A stretch of DNA of 64,000 nt, from the NCBI GenBank assembly GCA_001051155.2, contig JYIP02000003.1, positions 2,108,001-2,172,000 on the forward strand. The letters are read 5' to 3'. This DNA comes from Chrysoporthe austroafricana (taxonomy: Eukaryota > Ascomycota > Sordariomycetes > Diaporthales > Cryphonectriaceae). Position numbers and translations under genes: made by a program. The notes below the pieces were generated by a model. That model saw only the letters and a list, made by a program, of their open reading frames with translations. It had not been told where the DNA came from and ran no database searches. Positions 10,580-23,245 of the stretch are shown piece after piece; the stretch's first letter is position 1, and the number at the start of each line of letters is the position of its first letter.

Positions 10580-11589
10580 TCGATGTCGGCGAAGCAGTAA
10601 GATGCACGTCAGTCTTGGTCTTGGTGTTGAGAACCGGTCTGTATTATTTACTTAAAAGACTGGATAGTTGACCTCTGCCATGGGAACCGAGGCAGACCAC
10701 GCAGGTCCGCCAGGCCGCCGAAGAGTTTTCTCCTTATCGGTTTTCCTCCGTCCCTTTTTTTTTCAGCGGTGACTCCGTCCCGCGATTCCTCGTTGCCTCT
10801 AGCAGGGCGAGCAGAGTCCACCACGGCGGGTGGAAGTCGGCGACCGCCGCCCAGTAGCGCTGGACAGATAGTTCATCCTTGTCGCTCCAGCGAGGAAGCG
10901 CGTCAGGCTCTGGACTCGTCGCTGCTGTGGTGGCATCGTCGCAGGATTCTCGTCCCCGTCACGACGGCTGCTCTATAAAATTCGGTGGTGCCCATGCGCG
11001 CCTCGTCTTCTCCCGCCCATCTCGAGCCGCCGCGACGCTGCGCCGCGACGAGAGAGATCGATCGATCCCTCTCCTCGGCAGCCGCTTGCCATGCCCAGCT
11101 GCGGGGCCTCTTCCGTGGCGGCTGTGGCTGTACGCAGGGCCGCCCGCCCGGAGCGCCCGGAACGAGCCCGCTCGAACTCAATCAACCCGCCACAGCAGCA
11201 GCAGCAGCAGCACCTCGCTTACGGCAAGAAGGCTGAGCCCATCGTCAGGCCTGTCGCCGAGGATAGCCCGCCAGCCGGAACCACCCTGTCCACCTGGCAA
11301 CTTATCTCTGACCAGCAGCGCCTCCAATTTCCGAGCTCCCGGGCAGCTGGTAGCTGGTACCCCGGATATGTCGTCACGACTTGGTCCCCAGGTCGGTCTC
11401 GTCAGCTGCCTCTGTCGCAGCAGGGAGGGCGGGGGAAAAAAACCAACGCTCGGCGCAACGCTAGCCGATATCTCACTTAGCCGTGGCCAAGCCGGATCGC
11501 ATTCGCACCCAGGGCCTGGCGTGGCAGGTCGGGATTCGTTCGTATGAATCGCGTCCACACCCGCACCGCACTGCTTTCTCTCCGGGAGT

Positions 11590-11636
11590 GAGAGAGAGAG
11601 GAAGAGAAAGAGAGAAGGGGAGAGAACAGAGAGAGG
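11590..11636. repeat. GA-rich microsatellite
   Basis: An almost pure purine tract of about 47 nt built from GA and GAGG units, interrupted by a single C. Confidence 0.75.
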
Positions 11637-13354
11637 CCGAGGGAGAGCTGTGCGTCCCGCCTCCGCCGCCGCAGGTTGCATTCCGGCCGCGAGCATGGAC
11701 CTATGTCAAATCTCCCACCCAGGCGCCAGCCACACTCTTGCCGTTGTGTCCCCAGGACGCTCTGGGGCCTGTCGTCGTCAGCAGGTAGCAGGCATCACGT
11801 GTCCTCCCCCCTTGTTCCCCCCGGACCCAGATTCACGAGGGAGGCCATAGCGCCGTAGCGTCCGTCTACGGCGCATGCAGTGCAACTGCAGACGAGATAG
11901 ACTTTCGCCGGCAGTCGTCAGCGCGGAGGTGCCCTAGCCCAGCCCTCTTCTGCCCAACGGCACTCCGGGGTAACGTGTGTTTTGGGCTCCAGCAACCCAG
12001 ATGCCCGTCATCGCGGCAACGGCGGCCAAGCCAGTGGACATGACAGCGCTCCTCCCCCTCTGAGCTGAGGCCATGGCCGCCACACGAATGGGGACACCGG
12101 ACGAGACAAACCATTGGAAGTATCACGCTCGAGCCTCGCCGGACAGGCAGGCCTGCTGCCTTTCGCGCACGGCCTACGAGTGACAGGGTCGGGCGCGCGG
12201 CAGCTCACCACCACCCACTGTGTCCCTCTCGCAGGCCGTGCCCGCGCGCGCTGCGCTGCGGCCGCGCTCGCCAGAGCCTGCCCGTCCGAGCAGAGGATGC
12301 ACGCGTGGCAAGGCTGCAGATGGGTACGCAGCAGGTGCGAGGTCAGCCCAGGCGGGCGGTGGCGGGGGCAGATGTGGACACTATCAGAGGGAGGGCAGCG
12401 GAGGGGAGGCTGGTCGACCCTGCCATCCGAAGTCCGTCGTCCTGGGCGCGCAGGCAGACTTCCATAGGCATACTGAGGCCCAGCCTGCTGAGCAGAGTCT
12501 CCGACCCGCCAGGCAGAGTTGCAGTGCCCGGCGCTTCAGGTCCGGCGACTGAAGCTTCGTCGTCGACCTTGTTCGTCGATCGCCGGCGAGGTGGCAGCGA
12601 GAAGGCCGGGACGCAGCGGGTGTCTGCGGGCCTGAGGGTATTACAGCTCGTGCGGTGCCACATAGCGCTCGAGTCGCTGTAAAGATTAGCGAATTCAGAC
12701 TTCGGATGACGGGCCAGACCAACGCTCGTGGACGAGGCCACAGCTCCGCACGTGTCTCTCGTGCTCTGGGGAAAGATGGGAGTGTCTGGACGCGGCACTG
12801 CCTAGAAGGATAGCTTGCGGAGAGCCGTGAAACGCCCCGGGAGTACCCTTTTCTCCAGGCGCAGGGTGTAGTATGAAAGGGCTCCCTTGCGAAGTTGCCA
12901 TGCTTGCAAGACGCCGCCCAGGTCCAGGTCTGTGGTGTTGCCAAACGGCAAACATTAGGCCAAACTCTCGCGCGGTCAGAGGCACAATAGATGACAGCCT
13001 TGACACACAAGAAGTCTATTGACAACAGCCCAGCGCGCGCGAGCCCCAGGCCTGATTAAGGTTCTCGGGAGGCATGGAGCCGTGAAACGAAAGTCTCCGG
13101 CCGCACAACGTTCGCAGGGAGGTCACCGGTGTGCGGGCCATATTGATGCCATCGTGACGGCGGTATCTCCCCTTTCTGTCCAGAGGCATTCCATGTGACA
13201 TTTATGCTCGTGTGACACAGCACGTCACAGATAGAGAGGCAACTTGACAATCCTCATCCGACACCATAGCGGGCAAGACGCCCTCGCCAAGCTGACCCAA
13301 TCCTCGCGGCTTTTATTTATTCCGACTGCAGACGACAGATTGGCAATGAGGGCC

Positions 13355-13384
13355 AGAGAAAGAAAAGAGAGAGTGAGAGAGGGA
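13355..13384. repeat. GA-rich microsatellite
   Basis: A purine tract of GA and GAAA units interrupted by one T, similar in kind to the tract near 11.6 kb but not a copy of it. Confidence 0.6.
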
Positions 13385-16300
13385 GCTCTCGGCTAAAGCT
13401 CGCACTCCGCCGTGAGACGTAAGAGCGGCTGCTATGGGCATGCAGAGGTCGGCTCACGCCAGGGCCATGCCCACCCAGTCTTGTCCGCCTACGCCGAGTT
13501 GAGCCAAGACACTGGCGATTCTGCAAGCGAAGACCAAGATGCCATCTACTGCTACTGTATGTTCCCGACGTTCTGGTAGGCGAATACCATGGATCAGTGC
13601 TGCGAAGGGTGGGGGTTGATATCCTGCGGACCAGACTGCTGGAAGCACCTCCACTGCGAAGAGATTCATCATCTTTAACGAGATTTATCTTCCTTGGCTC
13701 CAGGTCTGCCGCCAGAGACGGCCGTCAACTCGCCGCCCGTCCCCCCACGCCCAATCCAGCAGGATCTCATGACGTTTCAGATGCGGCAACAAGCCGGGCT
13801 TCGGCCGGCCAATTTTGGTCTTCACTTAATATTCGGTTGCCTAGTCACTAAGTGCCCGTTGCCGAAGCGCTTGGGAAAGTTTCAGCCGTGCAAGCCCTTG
13901 AGCACTATCCCAGTCCCGTCAAAGGCTCCGACAAAAGCAGCTATGATGTTAATTAGCAACAAACATATCGGGCCGCAGTCCAATGGGCCCCAAACGCAGC
14001 CCGCCGTCATCCCTCGGTCTGGAGCACAACCGTACCGCAGCTGACGGCATTGGTGTACTAGTCATGGCCCGGGCGGCGGTCTCCATTGTGGTAATAACAA
14101 GATCGCGCGCGCAGCCCATTCACCGGCTGAGATCCTCGGCCTGAATAGCTTCGGCTCCCACTGGTGGATTCCGAAATGCCGCGCAGACGAGATGACAGAC
14201 GAGATGACAGAAGCACGCGCCAGCGCGCCAGCCAGCCAGCCCGTGATGCGGTCTGAACGCGGTGCTCTCGGAGAGGCATGGAACACCCTGGACGGTGCAA
14301 GCTGAAGGTTGAGCGCCAGACTGTGGGCTCTGCGCTTCCACGAGACGGCAGTCGCAGCTAACGTCGTCCCAGGTCGTTCGTTCATCAGCCTCCCCCCGCC
14401 CCAACAACACCGGCGCAGGCGTCCACGTCCACACGTTCAGCCCCCCCGAGGTAGATCTGGTATCGGCAGCTCGTCGGCCGGGCGCTACGCGATATGGGCA
14501 TCGCACCCGAGACGTTCAGGAGCTCGCGCGCCCCCGGCGTCGAGGGAGCAATCCCCCCTCCCATCGAGCCGAGGCACAACGGGACTTTGTATCGCGGCGG
14601 ACAGCCTGATCCTCGCACCCACCGCGGGTGGCTCCCACGATTTCGTGATTGGGATGCGACGCCGTTGGTGGCCGGCCAGCCAGTCATGCCCCGTCCCATC
14701 CGTCCAAAGCGCCGTGATCTGCCTCCATCATTGCCCTCAACAGCAAATTGAGTTCGCAAAGGAACAAGGCCTGCATAGATCATCTCCTGCAATGGCCGCC
14801 TACGAGTCGTGTGCTCGCCGAAAGTGGGCTTGCCGGGTCCACTCCACGCAATATACTATGGCGGTAGTACGTATCGCTGGCGGTCGGGCCAGGGCCGTGG
14901 GTCTGAGCCGCCGTCGATCCCAAAAGGACGTAGGGGTGACTCCTGCACGCTGCAATGGATCGGCAGCAGCCCCTACCGTCCAGACCGGCACCGCTGAGGT
15001 TCCGGGCGGCGGCGGGCCTCTCCCTCCCTCTCGACGCGGTACTGTACCCGCAGGTGGCCCTCCCTTGAGGTTTGATATTGATCATCCCTCCCGGCCATAT
15101 GCGCCTCATGGGGGGCAGAAGAGGGGGGCGTCAGGCAGTCCTGCTGCGCAAGGCCGCACGCGCCGTTGAGAAGGCGGCCTGATTGGACGCTCGGTGACGG
15201 CAACGCACCAAGGCTGCGTGGACTATTTTAGGATTGACACGCATTGCTTTACCGAACCCTTCCAGCGGTGCCACGGTGCCACACCACCCTTTAGTGAGCC
15301 ATGCTCGCTCGGCAATCGGCTAGCCCCTCAAGTGCCCTAGCTCCCGGGCTGCAATCCTCCTTCGGGTATATGTTCCGCGATCACGGTTCATGCGTTTCGA
15401 GTTGCGCCGACGAAGCGAGCCTAGGGTCGCAGCGGGTGGTGCATCCCCTCTGGGACCCGAGTCCCCCCCCCCAAACCGCGCACACCACACCAGGACCCCG
15501 GCGCAGGCCACTGACCTATTCGCTGCCCCGGGGCGCGGATGGGCAGCCGTGTGGCTATAACACCGGCACTTATGGCTCTATACGTCAGGTCGTACGGGCT
15601 GCGCGCTGCTTACAGTAGGGCCCAGAGGCCTGGTCAGGAGGGCGGTTTGTACCACAGTAGGTACGCGGAGGACCGCCGGGCATTGATCCCCACGAGATTG
15701 TGCGTCGTCACCAGCTGGCGCAAGCCAGGCCGGAGCGCGAGGGCGCATCGACGACAATCTGCGTCTGCCATTGCGGGTCGCCGGCCGGGGGTGCGGCATT
15801 TCCTCGTGCGCGGTGGTGGTGGCCGGTGAGGTCTTCCCGGGAAGAGAGAGGGCAGCGGGCCCAAGGCTCTGGCTCCAGAGTTTAGACTGCTCGGTATCTA
15901 GATTCCAACGCGGCTCGCGGCAAAAGCCTAGATCGACACCGCCCAGGGTCTCGAATTTGGTGTCAGCCTGGGATCATTACCGCACCGCGCCTGGATTCGC
16001 GCCATAAGCGCCATCGGGTTTTTGGGTACCATGGCGTGCTTCTTGTTTGTGCCCGCCAAGAACCGAGGAAATTAAAGCAGGAACACCGACGATCAAACTA
16101 CTTGAGCGGTAGGACGCGAGTAATGATGAGCGTGCAGACCGAAGACTTGCTCCCGAGTTCCAGGCCGGGGGAGAGTACTCAGTACACAGCTTCCCCCTTC
16201 TCCCCCGGTGATAATCCGCTGGGATGTCCAATACGTCGCTTAGTCGAAGGATCGCTGCCCCGGCTGCGCGATGATTCAATGCGGTACGCCGCGAGGGAGA

Positions 16301-18597
16301 TCGTCGGCAGGCCATCTTGGCAGTCTGGAGATGTGTTCCGCATTGAGGACTCCCGCCTGGCTGCATCTCCAGCTGGATATACTTAGGGAGACAAACGTCG
16401 TCTCGGTTCCGGCGGCGAGGGGGTCCCGTCTGTCCCAGCATGCCAGCCTGGGGAGATGCGTGAAGGCCCGTGGTCCTGGAACAATGGTCCTCCAGTGAGC
16501 GGCGGGCCCAGTGTGGTTCCACGAGGCGGAGCTACAGCGGAGCGAGGTGCCATTGTCGGGCGGGAATATACTTTGCGGAAGAAGCCTTTCCTTGTTTCTC
16601 CTCAGCGGCAAGCAAGCCGTGGCCCGTTGCCGAATACTCGTACCCAACCACACATTTTTAGCAGCCTGAAGGGCATACATACATTAAGCACTGTCGAATG
16701 CGGCTCCTCTGCTTGCCAGCGCCCGCGCAGAAGGATCACCAGGGCAGTATCATGGCTGTGTCGTGCATGTGTGGCATGGAGGGGGAATCTCGGATGCCTG
16801 CCGTGCCCCGACATGGTTCAGTGTCGGTGTCGTTTCGTGGTGATCGGTGAAGCAGGAGCTTCAAGCGGTCAACGGGGCCTCGCTGCGTCATATGAGCTGC
16901 TAATTACGACCCAGCCTATCGGCTCGTGCTGCGGCGAGCTGGTTTCCATTTCCGTCTCGAAAGGGGATCCCCCCAGGTTTCGACATCAGATCGCACTCGG
17001 ATCCGTTGGTCATTTGACCAGGAGACCGGCGGCGCTGTCAACGACCAGGCGCCTGGACCACCGGGGCGGTTCTGCTGGTGCTACTAGGTCGTACCTTAGC
17101 ACGCAGGTCAGGCCAAGCCAGGCTAGCCATGGCGCAAAACGCAGCGCTCCGGCGGAACCACCCATATGGGGCCCGGGGACTTGCAAGGCTGTGGCGGTTT
17201 GACGTTGACATTCGGCACCCGGCCAACCGACTCGAAGCTCCTGCCCGGGATCCAGCCACATGGGAAGCTTGCAACCTTGCCTGTTGAGTGGGAAGCCGCC
17301 GAGGCAAGGGCTCCTGGGGGCAGCATGTACCAGAGTACAGTTGCAGTACCCCCCGATGGTCAGCACAATGCGCGATGGCGAACCAGGCCTCGACTCCGCT
17401 AGCACACGCAGGTGCGGAATATTGCTCGGCGCGCCGCATCCGTCGGAGCCAGCCGAGATGAATCGTATCTGTGTCGATGCCAATCTCTCTGAAGTCGTAC
17501 CGGCTGATGAGGCCGTGGTGATCCTGACCGCATTGAGCCCTAATCTTGGGGGGGGGGGGAGAGGTGCGGATTAGGCGAGTCGCCTCTCTGGCCCTGGGGC
17601 CCAGCACACAGTAGCAGTCAGTGAGCACCACAGGTTGTCGCATTGGGCCATTGCTGCCTCCATCAGCTGTTGGGGGTCAGGATGGCGCGGAAGCAGAGGC
17701 CGGCTGCAGATGGCAGGGACCGCAAATATGGGGCGCCCGGGTCGTCAGGCCTATGGACGGTCCCAGCAGAGTTCTGGACCTCGGTCTTTTGTGGATGTGG
17801 TCCAGATGGAGAGTAAATCCTGCGCGCGATCGACTTCCTTTCCGGGTGAAGCGCGAGATGTCGCTACGGATAAAGGTTTAGTTCCCAGCACTGGCGACAA
17901 ACGTCATCTGGCGACTGACCCGGGCCACGGTGCACCATGCCAGTACCAGGCAGCGTAGCGAAGCGAGCAGAGCTGGGCCCAGGTATCACCATCCCCGGGG
18001 CCAGGACAAACAAGCTGCCCACCTGCCCACCTGCCCGCCACGACCGGGCGGGGAGGGCCATGTCGTTCGTTACATCCAGCCATGTGCAAATATGGCCGGG
18101 CGCGCGTTGGGACCACCACGGGACTGGACACCTGGGTCGCCATGCAGGCGACCTGGGGCATCCTGCTGTCTGGTGTCGACATGCCAGCCTGCCGTCCTGG
18201 CGCGTGCGGTGTATAAGTACGTACATGGTCACGATAGCACATAGTATAGGACGGGACGGGATGGGATGGGACTAGGACGGGCCGGGGTCGGGGGCCTCTG
18301 ACGCCAAAGGGATGGAGCAACCGCCTGGTTGTGTCTCAGCCTGTCCCGGCGGTCGACGCGATAGCGCCTCGAGGCTTGTTGGTGCTTGATCTGCTGCGGG
18401 CAGCCCTCCACATCCAGAGGGGTTGAGGTGAGAGGAGTGGAGGAACGAGGTGAGGTGAGGCGCTGTGGAGCAATCCGAGACCTCCCTGGATCCAAGGCAA
18501 GGGAGCGTTATTTCAAGACAGCGCCTCCTTGGCGGCGGAACGTGCTGAGTACATGCTGGCTAGCTTCCGTGTGGGGTCGCTGCTGACCCGCCGAGCT

Positions 18598-18676
18598 GCT
18601 GCTATAGGTGCTGTGGTACTGCTGGGTAGGGTACTATGGTACTGTGGTAGTACTATGTACTGCCTGTACTGTGGTA
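18598..18676. repeat. imperfect tandem repeats of GGTACT / TGTGGTAC
   Basis: The words GGTACT, GTACTG and TGTGGTAC recur about every 8-15 bases across some 80 bp. Each contains the palindromic core GTAC. No ORF or gene uses the block. Confidence 0.6.
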
Positions 18677-19230
18677 CCCTCAACCTCAACGTCTCATTAG
18701 TAAACCACAATGCTACATTCGTCTACCGCACGGCTCCAGCAGCGCCAGTCAGCCACGGCTCGTCAGGTCAAGCCATTTACTCAGGACACCCAGCCAGCCT
18801 GGTGACCGTTAGGCACACCGCCTCCCCTCGCGCTAGCCTCCAGGCCGTCTCGTCCACGGGACGACGACGGCCTGCCTGCTCGGCTGGCCCTGGAGCCCAG
18901 CGTGCCCAGCAGGTCCCTCTGCATTACACTGCGTATACCCTCGCCGCGGAAGGGGGAAACACCGAACAGATGCGGCATGTGGCGATCTCGACGATCGGCG
19001 GAGTCAAGCTGCCAGACTGCCTCAATCGTACTACATAGGCACCGGTATGATGGCCTTGTCACGCCTGCAGGTCACACCTTCCAGGGCTTCCAGAACCCGG
19101 TCGCCAGGGGGGCCCAAGGATCATAACGTCTCCGGCAATCGACCTGTCGCATTGCTGTTATGGCTATGGCGCGTGGCCCTGGCCGTGTCATAAGTACAGC
19201 AGGAGGACCACTTTCCGTCCTCCAGCCGCC

Positions 19231-19275
19231 GGTCCTGGGGTCCTAGGGTCCTTCCTGGGGTCCTGGGGTCCTGGG
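19231..19275. repeat. short tandem repeat, GGTCCTGG unit
   Basis: About five to six copies of an 8-nt unit (GGTCCTGG, one variant GGTCCTAG) in tandem, followed by CCGTGG/CCGTCG units. It lies in the gene-free stretch. Confidence 0.7.
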
Positions 19276-22200
19276 GCCGTGGCCGTCGCCGTCGCGCGAG
19301 GGAGGGAGGGCATCCGCTGTACGCATCACGGCTGGCCGGACATGACCTCGAGGGTCTGCCGCATTGATGCCGTGATCAACAGGCTCGGTGCTATATTGGG
19401 CACGATCTCCGCCATCTCGACCAGCGTCAGATCACCCGAGTCCCGCGGCCGGAATGGCAACCCTCATCGACCAGCTTCGGACATCAAGAGGGAGCCCTTC
19501 TCGGCTCGGGCCCCACCTGGACCAAGCTACCACGTACAGCAAGCGACGCCGAAGGGCTCTGTCCGTGTGCGAAAGGTGAAACCAGACGAGGCCGCGGAGC
19601 GGTCCAATTACACCCTCCTCCCGAGGCGTTGCGAGCAGGAATGCACGTGGCCACCACCTTGCAGGATGCATGGCGGAGCACACTCAGGATGGAACATGAC
19701 ATCCATGGTCGTATCAGCCATCGACCTTTTCTCAGTCGCGGCATCTCTCGGCGACCTGCCGCCGTCTTGGCGATCCCCAGGTTTTCGGTCCGCCCTGGCC
19801 TGGCCCGGAATCTACCAGATCTGTTACCAAAAGGAAAAGAAAGGAAGAACAAGAACCGACACGCTGCAACCCGCTCCGCGTACCGTGTACAAAGGACGGT
19901 ACGCAGCCTTCGGCGCGCGCCCCACGCCTGGGCGGATCCGGACCGGCTGCGCGGCCTGTGGACCCTGGGACAGAACTAGCGACAGTTGCACGTCCCTGGC
20001 GACGGCCAGCTCGCTCCCGCCCCTAGCTAACGCGGGCGTATCAAGCTCACGAGATGTCACATCTCGATGCAGCCACGGACGGCTGCGCGTCGGGGCGCCA
20101 CAGAAAACAGCGGGCTCCCGGCCGACGCCCTGCTGGCGAGTCGAGCCGTGGGAACTTAAATACGCCAGAGTCATCAGGACGAACCTGACAAAGACTCCCA
20201 GGCGCGGGGGGGGAGGGGGCCCGCGCGAGCAGTCCGCCCCGTACTGACGCTGCATGAGTTGGGTCGACATTGTACGGGGCTCCTGCTCACTTGACATGTC
20301 TATCATTGCTCAGTCTGGCGTGATAACGGTTGGCATCTGTCTACGGATTAGGCACGTTTTCTTCCCGTCGACCCGGGCAGGCATTTCGTTTCATTCGAAG
20401 CGAAGGGCGATCCGGACCGATTCCACAAGTCCACATGGCCAAAGACATGCCTGTCCAAACCAGGAGTAAGAATATTCCCCGGCGCGGCAACACACTCCAA
20501 TCAGCAAATCTCCCGAGCCTCGGGTCCGCCAATCGCTAGCAAGCCGTTGATGGTGCGGCAGCTACTTACATATCAAGCTTACTGGCCTCGAGCCCTTTGG
20601 GTTGTATGGGATTGATCAGGTAGCAGCGAGGCCAGGCCGACAGCGACAAGGGAGCAGCAGAGATGCGCGAGAGCCGGTGATACCTCCTGCTGAGAACGCA
20701 CACACCACCTGCCGGCCCGTCAGCGCGGCAAGCCCAAAGACGGTGTCGACAGCAGAAACATCACCTTCCAGACGTCGTGTTCTGGGTTACACACGGCACA
20801 TGCTTCCAGTCGGTCACACCGACACTGGCTTCAGCTGCAGCAACGTCCACCGTGCATTCCAGGTCACCCTACCCAGAGCAGTGTCTGGTTGGCTCTCAGC
20901 ACCCGAGGGGGAAGATGACCCTTTCGCGTGCATTGGCCATGCCGTCCCATGCCGTCGCATGCCCAGGAGAAGATTGAAGTCCAACGCTCAACCAGATCTG
21001 GATAAGTGCGGGCATGACATGGAGCGTCTGGACGCCCCCGGTATGCAACGTTGGCAACCCCCCCGAGATCAAAGAATGGTAGCCTATGCAGCGTCAAGGA
21101 AGGATGGCCCCAGTTGCATGAACATGATCTCGGTAACCCTCGCCATCGGTCCAAACCTTGACATATTTAGAAGCGTGGCACCACGCACGCGAGGAGGGAG
21201 AGGGAGAAGGGAAAAAGGGGCGGGGGGGCAGGAGGCAGGCCGGGAGCCCGGAGCAGAACCTAGGATGGGTGTCGATTCTCGGTCCAGAGACTGGCTGATC
21301 TGTGGTGGTCCTTGGTCCAGCCCTAGCAGTATCCGACTGGTCGACCTTGGTGATCCACTGCATATCTCCCCAGTACACTGGGGCGAAGCACGCCCTCTAG
21401 AGTCTACACCTTCATCTGACCGATATTGACTAAGCAGTACTAGTCCAGGCTACTCGGACGATCCCTATGCTAGCGCTGCCGTCCTGGAGTTGACGGGTCT
21501 GGCGGTTTGACTCGACCATAGTCGGGCCGCCGGGTGCATTTCTGGACTAGATCCGGGGCACCTCCAAAGCATGAGGGGATCTCACCCCCCCGAGGGCACT
21601 CGCTAATCCGCACTCTGCGTTGAGATCCGGAGACTACCCCAGTAGACCGGCTCTTCGACGCACAGCCATCTGGCAGGGCAGGTCTTGCAAGGAAGTCTCA
21701 CCTCTTATGCCAGTTCGCGTACAGATTACGCCGCTAGCCCCCGGTTTTTGAGGACGGCCTGGCTTAGGGTTCCATGACTAGCGATCCACCCTCCAGGATC
21801 GCCGAGGAGGACGCACGCCCACATTCCCTTGCCTTCCGCACCTCGAAACACGCCAGTGGTGCCTGTCGATGAATATCAATCAAGGCAATGCCGACCCAAT
21901 TCCTCCCCCTGTCCCACCGTGCCAGGGAGCTCCATAGAGCGGGCCTAGGAGGACTCCCCTCTCAGATAATTGTTCCGATTTATCGTGGACACGCGGAGAG
22001 CCCCGGTCGACCCACAGAGCCTGACCCAGATGGAACCCCTGATGGCATGCGAGTGGATCGAGCCAAGGTAGAAACGATGTACCTGTACGTACCCGAGAAG
22101 CTCTACTGTACCCTCCTCACCACTCTCCACCCGTTTGTGCCCTGCCTGGGCTCCTCGAGGCAAGATGAGCCTCCTTGGGCTCATGGGAAGATCCGTCGAC

Positions 22201-23245
22201 TCCTCCTCCTGATCTCTCTACTTAGCCTGATTCAAGGGGCCGGCCTGGATGTTCCTTTATTATACTGCAGTAGTCACCCATTTTCCCGCCCTCGATTCCC
22301 CTAATCCCCCGGGACTAGATCCTTTACCTCTTCTGCGGCCGCCTGCACAAGCTTTATTTCTCTAACTTGCATGTGCCTCTCGGCCTCCAACAGGCTGGCA
22401 AGGCTCCTCTCCCACCCGGGTCGCGTTGAGTCCTGTTCCTAGCCTTCACACAGTTGCCGCCTCAACCGGTCCCGGTGGAACTGGCCTGTGTCTCTCGTAC
22501 GGAAGCCTCTGGCACCGGCCTCGGTTATCGTGCTGCAGGCCTCCTGCCCGGCTGTTTCTCTTCCAGAGGAGGAACGGACGGCCGCCCTCCCGTCGGCCCA
22601 GGACTGCGAGGCCACGACCCAATTGGCCCGGCTACACACGAGCAGCAGCTGCTGCTGCAACAGCACGCCCCCTCCGCGAGCCCCACGACGTGCTGGGGAC
22701 ACCAGGCCGCCGGTGTGGTCTCGAACACATCTTGCGGGCTGTGCGAGCCGGATAGAGCAGGCCGGCGAGACGACCTGCGGCGGACCAGAACGAACTGCGG
22801 TCGCACAGGATCTGCAGAGCTACTAACTGCCTGGGCTCGTGGCGAGGAGGATATCGACTAGAGCTCCGGGCGAAATCTAGGGGTTAGGAAGAGTTGAGAC
22901 ATCTCTGCGTTGCCAGCTCTGATCGACAGACAGGATACCCACCAGCTTGGTACGAGCCAGACAAACCGAGACCTCGGTCTGGGTTGACCTCGGTCTGGGC
23001 TGAGGGAGCCGTAAGGGGGGAGGCAAAGGTCACTACGACCACGTCGGAACGCTCACATTCCTCTTAACCCGCAAGTTGCCCATCGATCAGCTAGCTAGAA
23101 CCCCGGGAGACTAGCCAATGAACCCGAGAAGGACCTGGTCTGCATGTTCCTCGATAGACAGCTCCCACGAATCTCGCCTGCTCGGGAGCTTGCGGAGTCC
23201 CCTCCGAAGAAGACCAGTAACTACTGGTCGCCAGAGGCCTACAAC

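Larger units (their letters stand above)
10282..23245. other. 12.9-kb gene-free, GC-rich stretch
   Basis: I found no gene I can support in about 13 kb. ORFs of up to 322 codons occur on both strands (for example 14309-15169, 16456-17202 and 19279-20247), but they are what GC-rich non-coding DNA produces. They are rich in Arg, Pro, Ser and Gly, have no family motifs, and do not join across splice sites. No transposase, reverse transcriptase or terminal-repeat structure is visible. It holds several low-complexity tracts (listed separately), the adenine deaminase promoter at its left end and the promoter/5' UTR of the Zn2Cys6 regulator at its right end. A candidate GATA site lies at about 10734-10739. 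Confidence 0.6.

Noticed and set aside
14309..20247. Frames of 248-322 codons in the large gap (14309-15169, 16456-17202, 19279-20247)
   Set aside because: Arg/Ser/Pro-rich, no domain, no splice continuation; they overlap equally long frames on the other strand, as expected in GC-rich non-coding DNA.
10282..23245. Relic transposon or RIP-affected block
   Set aside because: GC content stays high, and there are no TA-rich RIP blocks, no reverse-transcriptase or transposase motifs and no visible terminal repeats.
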